Origin: Gonapodya prolifera JEL478
Taxonomy: Eukaryota > Monoblepharomycota > Monoblepharidomycetes > Monoblepharidales > Gonapodyaceae
Length of the DNA stretch: 64,000 bases
NCBI GenBank assembly: GCA_001574975.1
Contig: KQ965732.1
Span: 682,001 to 746,000, forward strand
Reading direction: 5' to 3'
Positions 31,300 to 43,593 of the stretch are shown here, piece after piece. Position numbers and translations under genes: made by a program. Within the stretch, counting starts at the first letter, position 1. Every line of letters starts with the position of its first letter. The notes beneath the pieces are model-generated. The model was not told the DNA's origin, did no database searches, and saw nothing but the letters and a program-made list of their open reading frames with translations.

Positions 31300-34200
31300 T
31301 CAAAACGACGAATCCCGCATCTCTATCAACCCTTCCTCCTCGTCCACTTTTTGCTGGCGCCGCCTCTTGGGCCCATACAACGCGGCGTACTTGACGAGCT
31401 CCCCGGGGAGCAGAATGGCCACGAATGAAACGACCCACAGCAGCCCGATAGCGTCCCAGTGAACACGAGCAAGTCCCAGTACGTCGTTGAGTCCCGGAAT
31501 GAAGGTCACCGCAACGCCCGTGCCGAAGGCGGCCAGCGCCCACAGCGAGAACGCTTTGTTTGAAAACACGCCCTGGGTCAGGATGGGCGCGTCTCGTGTG
31601 CGCAGTTCCAGTCCAAGCACAACGTGACCAATGAGCCAAGCCATGAAGGCCAGCGACATGGGCAGCCGCTTGTCGACGGACGGGTCGGCTGGTAGGATGT
31701 ATACGTGGGCAAAGAAGAAGGCACCGGCGACCACGAAAAAGAGCGACAGCCCCGAGAACACAATGTACGAGACGGTACTTTTGCCCAGCACGCTGTCGGT
31801 GGACCTGGAGGGCCGGCGGTCGAGAATGCCTGCTTCGGCGCGCTCGATGATGTACGTCGCAGAGGCACCTGGGCGACAAGGAGGTGGGTGGTGTGTTGGG
31901 AGGGGTACGAGGGTGGTGTGGAAGGAAATCTCGGCAGGCTCACCCAGATCCATGAACATTTCGAGCACAATGACGTGAATTGGGTTCAGCGGGAGGGTTT
32001 GGAATGCTGCCAGGGACACGACGAATAGGGAGACAAGCTGTGGTGTGGTACAGTCGGGGTTCGTGGTCGCGTATGCAACGAGATTTAGCGCGCGTTAGGT
32101 CAGGGCACATCCACACACCCAAGCACCATCACAACGTACCGCCAACTTGCACGCCAGATAAAAGACGACCGTCTTGCGCACGTTATCGTGCATCTTACGA
32201 CCCTCCCGGATGCACTCCACAAGACCCGAAATGCCACCGTCTGGAGACAGCAGGACGAGCGACGCCGAGTCCATGGCCACGTCCTACGGGATGGAGTAGA
32301 GTGGGGTCGGTACAATCGCGGACACACCGAAGGGCAACAAAACCACGGTCAGCTCATCGCACCACGACCAACCACCATCCCCGCCCAAACTCACCGCGCG
32401 CCCCTTGGCTCCACCCACTGCGATCCCCACATCCGCCCTGGCCAGCGCCGGCCCGTCATTGGCTCCGTCGCCAATCATCCCCACCACCTCGCCCGCGGCC
32501 TGCAGGGCCTCCACGACAGCCAACTTGGACTCGGGCGGCATGCGCGCCATCCCTGCCACGGAAGTATCCAGCGCCAGAGTGGCAAGCGGGGGAGCGGGGG
32601 CCTTTCCTGCGCCGTTCTCGTGTCCCGATCCCACCAACACCCCGCCCGCGCCGCCGGCCACAACTCGCCCGGGGATCCCGACCTCTCGCGCGACGGCCGA
32701 CGCGGTAGACGTGTGGTCGCCCGTGAGCATGAGCACGCGGATCCCGGCGCTGCGGAGCGTGGCGATCGTCCCGGCCGACGAGGGGTGCACGGGGTCGTGG
32801 AACGCCAGCGCGCCAAGGAAGGTGAAGTCGGTTGCGGCAAGGAGAGGGGTCGGGTCGATGGCGGTCGCGGCTGTGGAGGAGGCGCTTGTGGATGTCGAGG
32901 GAACGACGCGCATGGCGTAGGCGATGACGCGATCGCCTCCGCTCACGTCGGCGACCCGCGTCGCCAAACGGTCCCGTTCGACTTCTCCCAGGGGGGCCTT
33001 CCCGGACCCATCGAGGTCGCGCGGGGTCCACACACCCACAACCCCACGCGCGGGTGCGGGAGGAGCGACGACAGACCCGCACTTTGCAAGCACGGCCTCG
33101 ACGGCGCCCCTGACGACCACGACGAGTGCGCCCGCGGGCGACCGCCGCACGCGGGCCGAGATGCGCGTTGCGGGGCTGAAGGGCACGTCGGCGACGGCGA
33201 GCGGGAAGTGCGGGGCGAGGGCGGCGGCGAGTGTGGTGGGTGAGAGGGACGCGTGCGCGTGCGTGTGAAGGGCGGCCCATACGGCGGGGTCGAACGGGTC
33301 CGTGTCGAGCTCGAGCTCCGGGGGTGGATTTGCGGCATCGGCGGCGGAGGCGGGGTCGGGTTGGTGCGCGGCGAGGAGGGACAGGTCCGTCTCCGTGGAC
33401 AGCACCCACCCCGCCGCCACGGGTCCCACTCCCGCCGCTGCTGCTGCTCCTTCCTGCCCCTGCGCCTGGCCCTGCGCCTGCCCCTGCGCCTGCCCCTGTC
33501 CCGCCCGATCCACCGGCACGACCTTCACCCCACTCCCACCCACTCCATCGGGGACGATCCACCCCCTCAACACGACGCCCTGCCCCCTGGTCAGCGTGCC
33601 CGTCTTATCCGTACACACAACACTCACCCCCCCCATCGCGTCCGCCGCCGCAAGTCTCCTGACCAACATCCCCCCTTTCGCCAGCCTTGCCGACCCCACC
33701 GCCAAGACAGCTTTCACAATAAGTGGCAGTTCCTCCGGAATGGTCGCAAACGCGAGCGATGCGGCGGCGAGGAGGGATACGTGCGGCGGGTGCGTGGGGA
33801 GCATGAGGAGGAAGACCAGGAGGGAGACGCCGAGGGCCGTGTATGTGAGCAGGCCCGCGGTGGATTTGAGCAGGGTTTGGAGGGGCGTGCGGGGTGGCGG
33901 GCGTGTGCGGCGGTGGAGGTGGGCGTGGTGGGTCGTGAGACCGGTGCGGGGGGGGGGGGGGGTTGGGGTTGAGGAGGGTCAGGTCAGGTCGAAGGGACTC
34001 CATGCCAGCCAAGGCAGTGTCCCAATCCTTGCTCGTTTCTGCATAGTCCCGGGCAAGAGTTTTTTTGGATTCCACCTTCAACCCGACCAGATCCCAGTCC
34101 CAGTCCTCTGTGGGTCGCCCTCTCCCCACCACCACCTTTCTCTGTACCACTTCTCGCCTCTGTTCCATCGTCCACGCTCCCCCACCTCCGGCGGCCCGCG

Positions 34201-35250
34201 GTAACGAGCCCAACTCCCGGCTCGTCACTTCATCCACTCCCACCCACCACCCCCGACTCCGCGACAAGTACGAGCCCCCCAACCTTGCAACGCACCTCTT
34301 CCCGACACGACATTCGTCATTGCGTACACCGTATGCCTCTCCAACTCCTCCTGCTCCTGCTCCTGCTCCTGGTCCTGCTCCTCGTCCTGCGTCCCCTGCT
34401 CTCCATCTCCCCCACTCCCGCCCCTCCCACCCGCCCCTTGCGTCCCCCTCCGCGGCGCCCTCCCCGCCCTCTCCACCAAATCCGCCAACGCCACATCCGT
34501 CACCTGTGCGGCCTCCTTGAACACGGGCACAGACTCGCCCGAGATGCTGGACTCGTCGAGGGCGAGGTGGGATGCGGCGAGGATGAGGGCGTCGCAGGGT
34601 GATTTCTGGCCGCGGGTGAGGTGGAAGACGTCGCCTGTTTGCGGGTGGGGCGGGTGTGTCGAGTGCGAGTGCAAGTGGAGGTCGACAATGAGTGGGAAAG
34701 TCCATGGTCCAGCATTCGTCCATCGAATGAGCGTCCGAGAGTCAGAAACAGCGCACGGAAAGACAAAACGAGCAGAAACTGACCCGGCACCATAACCTCG
34801 GAATCCACCACCTGAGCCTTGCCATCTCTGACCACTCTGACGTTATACGAGACCGACAGACCCAGCTTATCAATATGGGTCTTTGCCTTGTACTCGGTAT
34901 GAACCTCGACGCCGACCACCAATGCAATGGTGACGAAGATGGTGAGCGTGTCGAGCACCTCGCCCCACAGGGAGTAGAGCACGCCGACGGCCAGGAGAAG
35001 GAGCTGCTGCGGCTCGCGGATCTCCTCGATGGCGACAGAGAGGAGGGTGCGCGTGGGGGTGTGCGAGGGCGGCGTGTTTCTGCCTGCGTGGGTGGGTGCG
35101 AGTGCACGGGGGGGGAGAGCGCGGGGTGCGCGGGGGTGAGTCAGCGCACGAGAAGCGGCGAGCGAGTGGCGGAGCAAGACACGCACCGTGCACCTGCAAC
35201 AGCCTCTCCGCCTCCTGCGTCGACAGTCCGCGCGCCGCAATGCTCGCCAT
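31300..35250 (-). CDS. P-type cation-transporting ATPase (frame break at a homopolymer)
   Basis: Membrane ATPase, probably P2-like. Confident exons: 35187-35250, 34784-35083, 34296-34634, then a middle region, a large exon 32395 to about 33960, and 32140-32283, 31944-32037, 31300-31868. Motifs in order: GLSTQEAERLLQVHG (N-terminal cation ATPase domain), SISGESVPV (actuator), IPEELP (M4), DKTGTLT with the phosphorylated Asp, MLTGDHTSTA, MIGDGANDGPALARADVGIA, then C-terminal TM helices. The usual KGA motif reads RGAVE. An acidic (EQ)n insert follows the actuator motif. Between 33948 and 33962 a run of 15 G/C separates two frames with no splice acceptor between, so one extra or two fewer bases in the run would restore continuity. 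The transported ion cannot be assigned. Confidence 0.85.
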
Positions 35251-35522
35251 CTTCCCTCTGCCGCTCTGTCTCGGTCTTTCCTGGAGTGCGCGAGGGCGTC
35301 TTCCCCTCCCACCGTCCGACCACAGCGGCTGCGGACACTGCGGCGTGCTGCGCCACAGATCAGCGGAGATCCAACCCCTAAAAACTCGGAGGTGGGTCCT
35401 CTCGCGCGCTCTCCTCTCTTTTGGCCCTCGCTGCCATCCCTGCCCGCCCGCCCACTGCCCCGCACTCCCCACCCCAGAAAACACCCCCATCCGCACCCCC
35501 GGCCCACGCCCTGCTGTCTCCC
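35251..35522. promoter_or_regulatory. divergent intergenic region, P-type ATPase and MFS transporter
   Basis: 272 nt between two divergent membrane-transporter starts, pyrimidine-rich on the plus strand near the MFS start. No specific binding site was recognised; shared regulation of the pair is possible but only inferred. Confidence 0.4.
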
Positions 35523-37854
35523 ATGTCGTCACACTCCCACTCCCACTCGCTCATCGCCCGAGCGCTCGACGTCTCCGGAATCTCAATCGTCGCCTCAGTC
35601 TCTCGCGACACCGCAGTCCTCCTTCTCACCCGCTCCATCCGCCTGTTTGCCCACGGTCTCATCTCCGTCCCCCTGGCGCTCTACCTCTCAGAGCTCGGGT
35701 TTTCCGACCAGGATATTGGCAGTTTGTTGACATTGATCTTTCTCGTGAGTCCGACCGGAGCCAGCATCTTGTTCAACACCCCCCGACGGCCATCCATCCA
35801 TCCATCCATCCGTCGCAGGGCGATGCGCTCTTCTCCCTCTTTGTCACTTACAACGCAGACAGGTTCGGTAGACGGCGTATTCTCTTGCTTGAAGTGAGTT
35901 GTGGTTGAGAGGTGGAAGGGGGGGCCGCGGGGTGGTATGAGAGGATTGGCAAGAGAGGGAACAGAGAGGAGGAAGGACTGTCTGGCACGGATGTGGCTGT
36001 GATCACCACTATTCCACGGCTCACTATTCACTCTCCACTCCACGACTTACCCACTCTCCACTCCTACCCCCACTCCCCCACCCACACAAGACTTTCCTCA
36101 TGATCCTCGGCGGACTCGTCTACGCGTGGGCGCCCTTCGAGGGAACAGCGCGGTTCGGGGTGCTTATCGCTGCGGGGCTTGTTGGTGAGTTGATCGTGCG
36201 GTGGGGGATTGGGAATTTGGTGGTTGTGTGGTCAATGGGCCGCCGGACGAAGGGATGGCGGCGCTTGATGCACGCGCATACTGTGGTCAGAACGCACGGG
36301 TGTGTGAAACCTGACATATGGCGCAGCGTGATAACTCTACGGTGTATCGTACTCACGCACCGCCCCCACTCTCCCCACTCCCCACCTAGGCGTCCTCAAC
36401 CCCCTCGGCATGGAAGCCCTCGAACAATCCGCAATCTCCTCCTGCGTCCCCGCCGCCCACCGCACCATGGTCTTTTCCTGGTCGCAAGCGCTCGCCTACG
36501 TGTTCTCCGCCCTGGGGTCCGTCGCAGCGGGCGCGATCGTCGAAACGCTCGCCCCCGGTGGACCCGACGAGCCCAAGATGCGTGGGTACAAGGCCGTGAT
36601 GGTCACGTATGCGGGATTGGGAGCCCTCCTGGCGGCGATGTTTGCGTTGCTGTCGAATGGGATCGAGGCCGTGGAGGATGATAAGAAGGCGCTTGTACAG
36701 TCCCCGACCTCCACCTCCACTTCCACTTCCACCTCCCCCACCTCTCCCATCTCCCCCACCTCTCCCATCTCCCCAACCTTCCCAACCTCCCCATCACCCC
36801 CCTCCTCCGCCCCCACACCCACCCAAACCATCCCGCCCACCCTGCGCCCGCTCCTCATCCACCTGTCCCTCCTCCTGGCCCTCGACGCATTCGCCGGCTC
36901 GCTCGTGCGCGAATCGCTCCTCGCGCTCTGGTTCCACGAACGGTACGGCGTCGGGCTGGGCTCCATCGCGCCAATTCTGGGCGTCGCGCAGGTCTTGGCC
37001 GGCGCGAGTACGTTGCTGAGTCCCCACTTTGCGGGGTGGATTGGGTTGATTAGGACGAGTGCGTATCGGGGTTGTTGAGAGAGGGACGGGGAAAGGGGGT
37101 TACTCTTCTGTGGTGTGGACTGACGCCCACACCACCCAGTCGTGTTCACCGACCTCCCCTCATCCATCCTGATCGCCCTCCTCCCCGCGACCGTTCCGAA
37201 CCTGGCCGCCACCACGGCGTTCTTGTTCGTGCGCTCGTCGATTTCCGAGATGGTGCGGTTTGTTGCTCTTGTTCTTCGTTTTGGCCTTTTCCTGAACTCT
37301 CTTCCTTTCTCCCACCCCCCACTCCCCATTCCACCCAACCCCACATCTACCCACGCACCAGGACGTCGCCCCCCGCACAGCCTACATTACGTCCATCGTG
37401 CCCGCCCACTCCCGCACTGCCGTGCTCGGTATCACGTCCATCGTGCGCTCGCTCGCGCGTGCATTGGGACCCAGCGTCACGGGACGGTTGAGCAGGTGCG
37501 TTGCGCCGTGACGGTGGTTGTGGTGGTTGGTGGCTGTGGTACTGGTGTGCTGACGGTGTGGTCGGAACAACAGCCACGGAATGTTTGATACGGCGTTCGT
37601 CCTGTGCGGCGGGCTCAAGATCGTGTACGGTGAGTCCTACACCCCCACATCCCACCTATCCCTCTTTCGCACCTCCTCACACCACCCACCACCCACCACC
37701 CACTGCCCCGCCACCAGATATTCTCCTCCTTTGGTCGTTCGACAAGGTCAAACCCCCGCAAGAGATCGTCCGGGTCGACGGGGAAACGGACGCCGACGCC
37801 GAACGCGAGGAGCGCGCCGCGGACGAGACGACCCCGTTGTTGCGTGACGCCTGA
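35523..37854 (+). CDS. major facilitator superfamily transporter
   Basis: Polytopic membrane transporter, 499 aa, from exons 35523-35744, 35819-35893, 36091-36184, 36390-37058, 37140-37252, 37362-37495, 37574-37629 and 37718-37854. After a His-rich N-terminus, TM1 and TM2 follow (for example GLISVPLALYLSELGFSD). The MFS cytoplasmic signature YNADRFGRRRILLL spans exon 2. The middle loop is long and made of Ser/Thr/Pro repeats encoded by a (TCYCCCACC)-like tract at about 36700-36800. TM helices resume with LLIHLSLLLALDAFAGSLV. The C-terminus ends TTPLLRDA after an acidic stretch, a dileucine-like tail. It resembles fungal MFS proteins of unknown substrate (UMF1/YajR-like pattern); I would not assign cargo. 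Intron 2 and 3 are ~200 nt. Confidence 0.88.
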
Positions 37855-38729
37855 GGTGACCGTGGTGGGTGTGGGAGAGGTGGCGGTGGCGGTGTATTTG
37901 GATTTTGGACACGTGTGTATATATGGCATTTGCTCCAGTGGGAAATACGTGTTGGGATCGGAAAGCACCGGGCGGCTGGGCCGGTCGGCGGTGTGTATGG
38001 GATAATGTAGCTATTTTATCGGGATCAAAATGTAAAGAGTGTGTACGAATTGTGGCATTGTTGTGAGTGAATGCTTACGATGGTGAGGGAGGGCCGGCGT
38101 AGACGACTGTTGAGACCAATTGTGATTGTTGAAAGATATACAATGGTTTGAGACTTAGTAATTGATTATGCAAAGTGTACCCCCCCCTGAAAATTCTCCT
38201 CCAATTGATGGGACCCAGTTACCAAGCCCATACGTTCGCCGTTCCCCCACTCCACTTTGTTTGCACAGCCGCATTCAATCCTCCTGCGCCTCTGTCAAAA
38301 GCTTTGTGTAGTGATCTGCGGCTTCTTGCCTCTCCTTTTCCCAATTCTGCAGAAAAGAACACATTCGTACATCAGTGCCGATACGTATGTCCCGAGGCGG
38401 ATTCCAAAGGGCTGACATCGCCTTATATGAACACACGTCCGTTCCTTGGCTTGAGTCATCGTTGCTGAAAGGAGAGTTCCTGCAAGTTCGATGATCAGTT
38501 CAGCTTTAAAAACTTCCTATCCGCTGACGTTATTACCCACACAATTTTGTAGATGGAAACATAGATCCCGTCCTTTTCCATAGTCTGCGCCCCATACCAA
38601 AGGATAGTGGAGAACGAGCAAATCGATTCCTCAGAGCTGGCGGGGTCCATCTTGATATTGGGCGGCACCGGCATTCCCCACCCAGAGACCCCATCCCCGC
38701 TACTGTGTATTGCTTTTTCAGCAAAAATG
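37855..38729. other. intergenic region
   Basis: About 875 nt downstream of the MFS gene. Only short, compositionally random frames on both strands. A C-rich run occurs near 38179. Nothing recognised. Confidence 0.4.
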
Positions 38730-39655
38730 TTAGCAACCGCGAGAAGGGATTTGGTGACCTAACGCGGGCATGCATCCGATGCCACCTTGTACGGCAGTAG
38801 CCCATCGGGAGTTGGCGGAATTATTCTTGAAGTAGAACGATAGAACCTCTGTTGAGCTGCACCAGGTCGAAAATCGTGAATGTGCGTCATGTGAGGAATG
38901 AAGCCCCTTGGGCAGCAGCACGTCACATAAACCATCAATGCGTTTCTCCAGTGATTGCATCTGTGTGTTGATGTCTCCCGCTTTCCCTTTTAGGGACCCG
39001 ATGTGCGTTGTGCCACACAGGTGTGCGTGAAGCGAAGGGTAACACTTGCCCATGGCATCTATCGCATGGGGGGCAAGACTCAATCCATCGCCTGCAACTC
39101 TGTACGACCCCGTAGTCCATCATCGAGATCGTGGAAGATGTGCAATTTCTGAAGACCAAAATAACTTTCTCCGAAAAACTCGGAGACTTTTGCCTCCACT
39201 CGTTCCTCCGCCAAGGGAACGGAGTCCATTGCGAGCTGGTACGCTTGAGCCCGAGCTTCTTGTTGCACCACAGTCCGGGATGGGGTATTATCAAAGAAGG
39301 GTCGTAGCGGCCGGTCATTGCGGCAATGAAGGGTGGAGCAAGATCTCGAAGAAGATTGTGGCGGGGGGTGTGCAAGGATGGAGGTTTGCAAAGTGAAGTG
39401 GAGGGCGAATTTGGAGTGATGACTGGATGACGCGAGGTAGCGAAAAACGGAGGTCCAAGAGGGAAAGAGCAAATGTCGGCGCTGTTTGCTCTTCAAGCGC
39501 GACCAAGCAATCGGCGGATGTGCTCCGAAGAGAAGGGAACGTTGGGGAAAAGCGGCTAAACTGTGTGGTAAAAGGGAGAACCACATTCGTGACGTCACAA
39601 ACGACAAACAAGTGTTCCCCAACATCATTTCCCTCTTCATTTTCCTTATGCTCAC
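38730..39655 (-). CDS. possible hypothetical protein, weak evidence
   Basis: Minus-strand frames between about 39310 and 39080 read as plausible protein (NTPSRTVVQQEARAQAYQL, then AEERVEAKVSEFFGESYF and HDLDDGLRGRTEL). A second frame from about 39080 to 38840 contains GDINTQMQSLEKRIDGL. They could be two exons separated by a short intron near 39080, but no clean start or full splice path was found. No family recognised. It may be a decayed gene. Confidence 0.25.
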
Positions 39656-40405
39656 TGACTACCAAGTGCCGACTCATGAACTTTTTGAGGGAATAGCCTT
39701 TATTATTGCCCGTAGTTACGAACATTGCACGGACATAGAGAAGTTCCTTCTCACGGTGGAATATTCTGAATTTCCTCGTACCACCCTGGAGATTTAGTGC
39801 GGTATCAGGATCACGTGTTGGTCGAATGTAATGGTGAGAGGGCTCGCCAGGGCTTTCAATTGTGACACTGCTATGAGTGAATTGGTGGGAAATAGGGGGC
39901 GCATCACTCTGCTCTGGCGTGGAAACGCGAACGTCAATGACCACCGAATACACGATTCAATTATCTACAACGAATGCAAGGAGTATGATGAAAAATGCCT
40001 CGTCCACTTTTGAGCGTGAAATGACATCGACTCTCGCGCGTGCCAAGGAAACACCCCAATAGACTCCTCTAGCAATCCTTCCCACGAAAGCGGACTTATC
40101 CTAGACCAGATCCTCGATCGTGATTCGCTCACCGAACAGTGAAATGGATATGAGTTCCGCTAGCAGCCAATCTTTCCCCAAAACAATATTAAAAATAAAA
40201 ACGTCCATTGGATGGTGGTTTGAACCTCAGATAACATATCGTGGAAGAAGCAGATGGTGTTAAGTGGCAACTGCAGCAAGTGTTTTGAAAACAGGTACAA
40301 CAGATTACTAAGGAATCGGACATTTGTTAGAATGCGTCATGAAGCCCAGAATCCAATTTGCAGAGAGCAAGTCTCCAAAATGCTCCAAATAGCGAGTCGT
40401 GGAAC
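39656..40405. other. intergenic region
   Basis: AT-rich, about 750 nt. Short frames only on both strands; no gene, RNA or repeat recognised. Confidence 0.4.
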
Positions 40406-41560
40406 TCAATGAAATTCAAATCCCACATTCCACCACGCCCTTTGTGCTCTCCAAACTTGCTTCCATCTCCCATCCCCATTCCCAGTGTCGCTTGCTTCCC
40501 ACCTCACAAGAACAAGGTATCCATCATCTGGCAACCACAGTTCATACACGGGATTCACTTCATTTGCAGGTGGAGTAAAGTTTGCCTTCCAGTGCGACCT
40601 GGTAAGATCGTCGACGACTCGCAGGCAGCCATTAGGTTGGAGCACAATGTATCTTTTGGTCCCTGTGTCTGCGTATCTTCCTGTACCGTACACAAAGCGG
40701 GGCACCAAATTTTCGGGGGTCTCGTAGAGGGTCCCGTCGGGGACAGCAATATGAACCAGGTTTTCGCTCCACGGAAGGCCGCTTTCATTCCGGAAACACC
40801 TTGAAGAATTAGCGACGGGGTTGGAGGCAAGAAATATGTTTTTAACAGCGTTCAAGAAAGTGAATTTGAACCACAACAACCACCATCGACCATTAGGCGA
40901 ATGTATTGACTCTCCTGGAGAGAGAAATGTTTTGGGGCCGATGTTGCGCAGCTTCCAGCCCTCAACTGGATCATTGGGAGTAGGACAGGGGCACGAGCGC
41001 ACGACTAATTTTCCACGCAGAATTGTCAGTTGTCATGTCATGAGAGACAAGAAACTGGTAGCGAAGACTAACCAGGGGTCTGTGGGACATGCACAGGCAC
41101 GGTAGTAGCGTTATCCTGGTCTTGTAAAGGAGCTGTTGCGGGAGCGACAGGCTCGGTGACGTCTCGTTGGAACGCCACGGTGGGAGCAGGTGCATTCAAG
41201 AAAATCGACTCTGTTGCCGGATTGTCGCTTTGCCTGCCAGTGTTTTCGAACCGTTGTAAAAAGAAATCCCTATACATGTATCCAATGGCGAGGCCTGAGA
41301 TGAAAACAATCAGGTCCTGCAACTTGGTCCAGCTGACCCAGAACAGCATCCACGCGATCGCTGAGAGGAGCCAGTCTGGATTTGACGGTACACACGAAGC
41401 ACCGAGAACCTTTTCGAAAACAGTGTGGTTTGAGATGTGAGACGCTGAACCAGTCAAGAGGGACAAGAGGAACAAACCATCGCAGACCCCATGAAGAGGT
41501 TCCAGAGGAATGCGCTTTGAAAGCTTCTCGTGAGTTGACTCGTATTCGTGGCACTCATAG
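40406..41560 (-). CDS. putative membrane-anchored protein with a bulb-lectin-like domain
   Basis: The last exon (40406-41004) joins in phase 1 to an exon 41073 to about 41560 across a 68-nt intron (donor GTTAGT). The upstream exon has two hydrophobic stretches: GLFLLSLLTGSAS and WLLSAIAWMLFWVSWTKLQD continuing into LIVFISGLAIGYMY. A Pro/Ala/Thr linker follows. The C-terminal ~190 residues repeat a pattern like bulb-type lectins: FLSPGESIHSPNGRWWLLW, RYIVLQPNGCLRVVDD and ELWLPDDGYLVLVRW. These resemble the L-x-P-x-GxL-x-V and LW positions of the B-lectin beta-prism. The mannose-binding QxDxNxVxY motif is not intact, so sugar binding is doubtful. No ATG was found in the upstream exon, so a further 5' exon is likely. 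Confidence 0.45.
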
Positions 41561-41599
41561 GACGAATCCTTTCTCCTCTCGAAAATATGCTTGAGGTGC

Positions 41600-42650
41600 T
41601 GAGTTGGTGTTCTTCAGCTTTGCTTAGCCGCGGATCATAAGTAATGAAATTATGTATGCAAGTAAATCATTATGGGTTCATTCTGCCCTGGTCGAACATC
41701 AAACAAAATGGGTATAAAAATACCGAAACTGGTGTGATTGCATTATCGTAGACACGGTGCACAGTCTTGCAATGTTCACGGTCTATGTGGATACGCAAAC
41801 CGCATAGTGTGGGTGAAGCAAGCCTGACACAGTCTCTACGATTTTGAATTTGATGTTTCCACCATAGAAACGCCTTCTGACCTGTGGCCATCACTCACTG
41901 GGGTTAGTGAATCCCACCTCCTTCTGCCAACGAAATGGGATCGTACTTGCGGCATTGTGTTACCATATTGAACCCAGAATCTCGATATATCCTCCAGGAC
42001 TACGCGTTGGGGTGTGGAAGATCCTTTGGCCGCAGTCTCGAAAATACATTTGACATCTGTGCTCATTCGGCACTGTGTTCCTTTTTAGCACCTCACAAAA
42101 CCACTGCGCTGGCTGTTTTATAGCGTATTCGTCTGGCGTCACTGCCCCCATCTTACCGCTTCAGCAAAAGCGAAAGCTCACATGTCACATTCTACACCTT
42201 CACATTAGAAATGGCACATGCCGCAGTGAGGAACAAAACCCACTCGAGCAGCGGGCTGGATAGACGAAGAAGCGTTGCTGTGAGTGTCAGCCCAGCGATA
42301 CAGCACAATTTTGTGCAACGTGGCCGTGCCGGTGTCATCGGACCAACAAGATCATAAAGTATTGTGTTCCTTTGGAGCAGCTTGTCAAAATCTCAGAATA
42401 ATAGCGTCTCATTCGTAGCTTTCTGGATTCTGTGCCCACATAATAGCTTCAGTAACATTTAGACAGTTGCAGGAACATTTACCACATCGCTGCACCGTAC
42501 CCCCGCGCCCGCAGTCCAATGCGGTACCGTAATAAATTGTCATAGTGTATTTACAAACGTCAATCTGTACAGAAAGCTGCCCGTGCTTCCAAGTCCACTG
42601 CACGAGTGAAACGTCCACTCGCACTCCAACGCCAACCACCACCTACGCCC
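41600..42650. other. intergenic region, possible gene remnant
   Basis: About 1 kb. A minus-strand frame at 41960-42151 reads like protein (for example DEYAIKQPAQWFCEVLK) but ends after 63 codons, and no good splice partner was found. Otherwise nothing recognised. Confidence 0.35.
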
Positions 42651-43329
42651 CTATCGAGCCGCCTTTTTGGCCAGAGCCTCTGCCACACGTGATATGTCTC
42701 AATGAATTACTAAGGCTACGCTGCACGCTGCAAAAAGTCCTTGCCCCTTCACGAAGCACACTCACCAATGTGTCTCGTGTACTCCTCCAGGTCCTTGGCG
42801 ACGGATTCCAAGAACGTCACTTCTGTGTCTAGGGCGGAGACGCGTTCAAGGAGGGGAGAGAGGCGGTTGTCTGGGTGCGGGAGAGGGAGGAGACGGGGTG
42901 GTTAGCGACGTCCGGAAGATGAATGAATTACGATGATTTTGAAACCGTTCAAATGAAAAAATGCTAGGATTTGAGTTCCACGTTCACTCCAAGTTTGAGG
43001 AAAGATTCCTCTCTCTTCATGTCCTTCTTCGTCGACCATGTGTAATCCTACTCCAACAATTCGATCCACCCCACACTCGCCGGCTACCCACATCCCTGCT
43101 GCAGCATGGCCGTCTTCTCAATTAGGCCCTGCGTCTTCTCCGAGAATCCCGCGCACTTCTCTCTGACGGCATTGTTCATGGCCTCTAACGTCCGATAGTC
43201 CTGCGTGGCCGTCGCGAGCTCCGCGTGGATGTACTGCGTAAGCGTGGCGAGCGTGGCATCGAAGACGTGCAGTGGCGCATCCGAGTCCGGGACAGAGGAG
43301 TGGCCTGCTGGGTTTGGAGGATCGGCCAT
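42651..43329 (-). CDS. BLOC1S2: BLOC-1 subunit 2 (biogenesis of lysosome-related organelles complex)
   Basis: Small coiled-coil subunit of BLOC-1/BORC-type complexes that act on endosome and lysosome trafficking. Exons 43092-43329, 42766-42870 and 42651-42679 give 123 aa. The helix pair fits the family: YIHAELATATQDYRTLEAMN, then KCAGFSEKTQGLIEKTAML, a short break, and LSPLLERVSALDTEVTFLE ending in LEEYTRHIGEALAKKA. Intron 1 is long (221 nt) with a GTGGGT donor; exon 3 codes only nine residues. The N-terminus is Pro/Ser-rich. Assignment rests on pattern and length, both of which fit well. Confidence 0.82.
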
Positions 43330-43593
43330 TGAAGTTCGAACTATGGAGCGGCAGAACTCACTTGCTCTGAACTTACCCGCTCGCACCGCACCCTAACTTA
43401 GAGTGCGGTCTTGCAGAGAATTGAGTCATGCAATCAATTGGTGAATAACGAAATGTATGCGGTATTTAATGCCGCGGGGTCTCTAGTCCGCGCCAACCGT
43501 CGTGTCCCCAAAACCATCGGGACGAGCTTCTGCGGCCGCTGCCGTGATGGTTCACCCGATCCTTCCACACCCAATACCCAATCCAACACTCAA
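43330..43593. promoter_or_regulatory. divergent intergenic region, BLOC1S2 and Rossmann-fold gene
   Basis: 264 nt between divergent starts. The plus frame is open upstream of the chosen Met at 43594 back to 43411, but that segment is Arg/Cys-rich and unlikely to be coding. No element identified. Confidence 0.35.

Noticed and set aside
33231-33972. Long plus-strand frames opposite the P-type ATPase
   Set aside because: GC-rich third positions keep the antisense frames open; the minus strand carries DKTGTLT and the other ATPase motifs.
35785-35815. (CATC)n tract near an MFS splice acceptor as a repeat element
   Set aside because: Simple-sequence tract inside a normal intron; no spacer structure, so not CRISPR-like.
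39427-39797. Plus-strand frames of about 90-100 codons
   Set aside because: No domain, start context or splice partner; the opposite strand is equally open.
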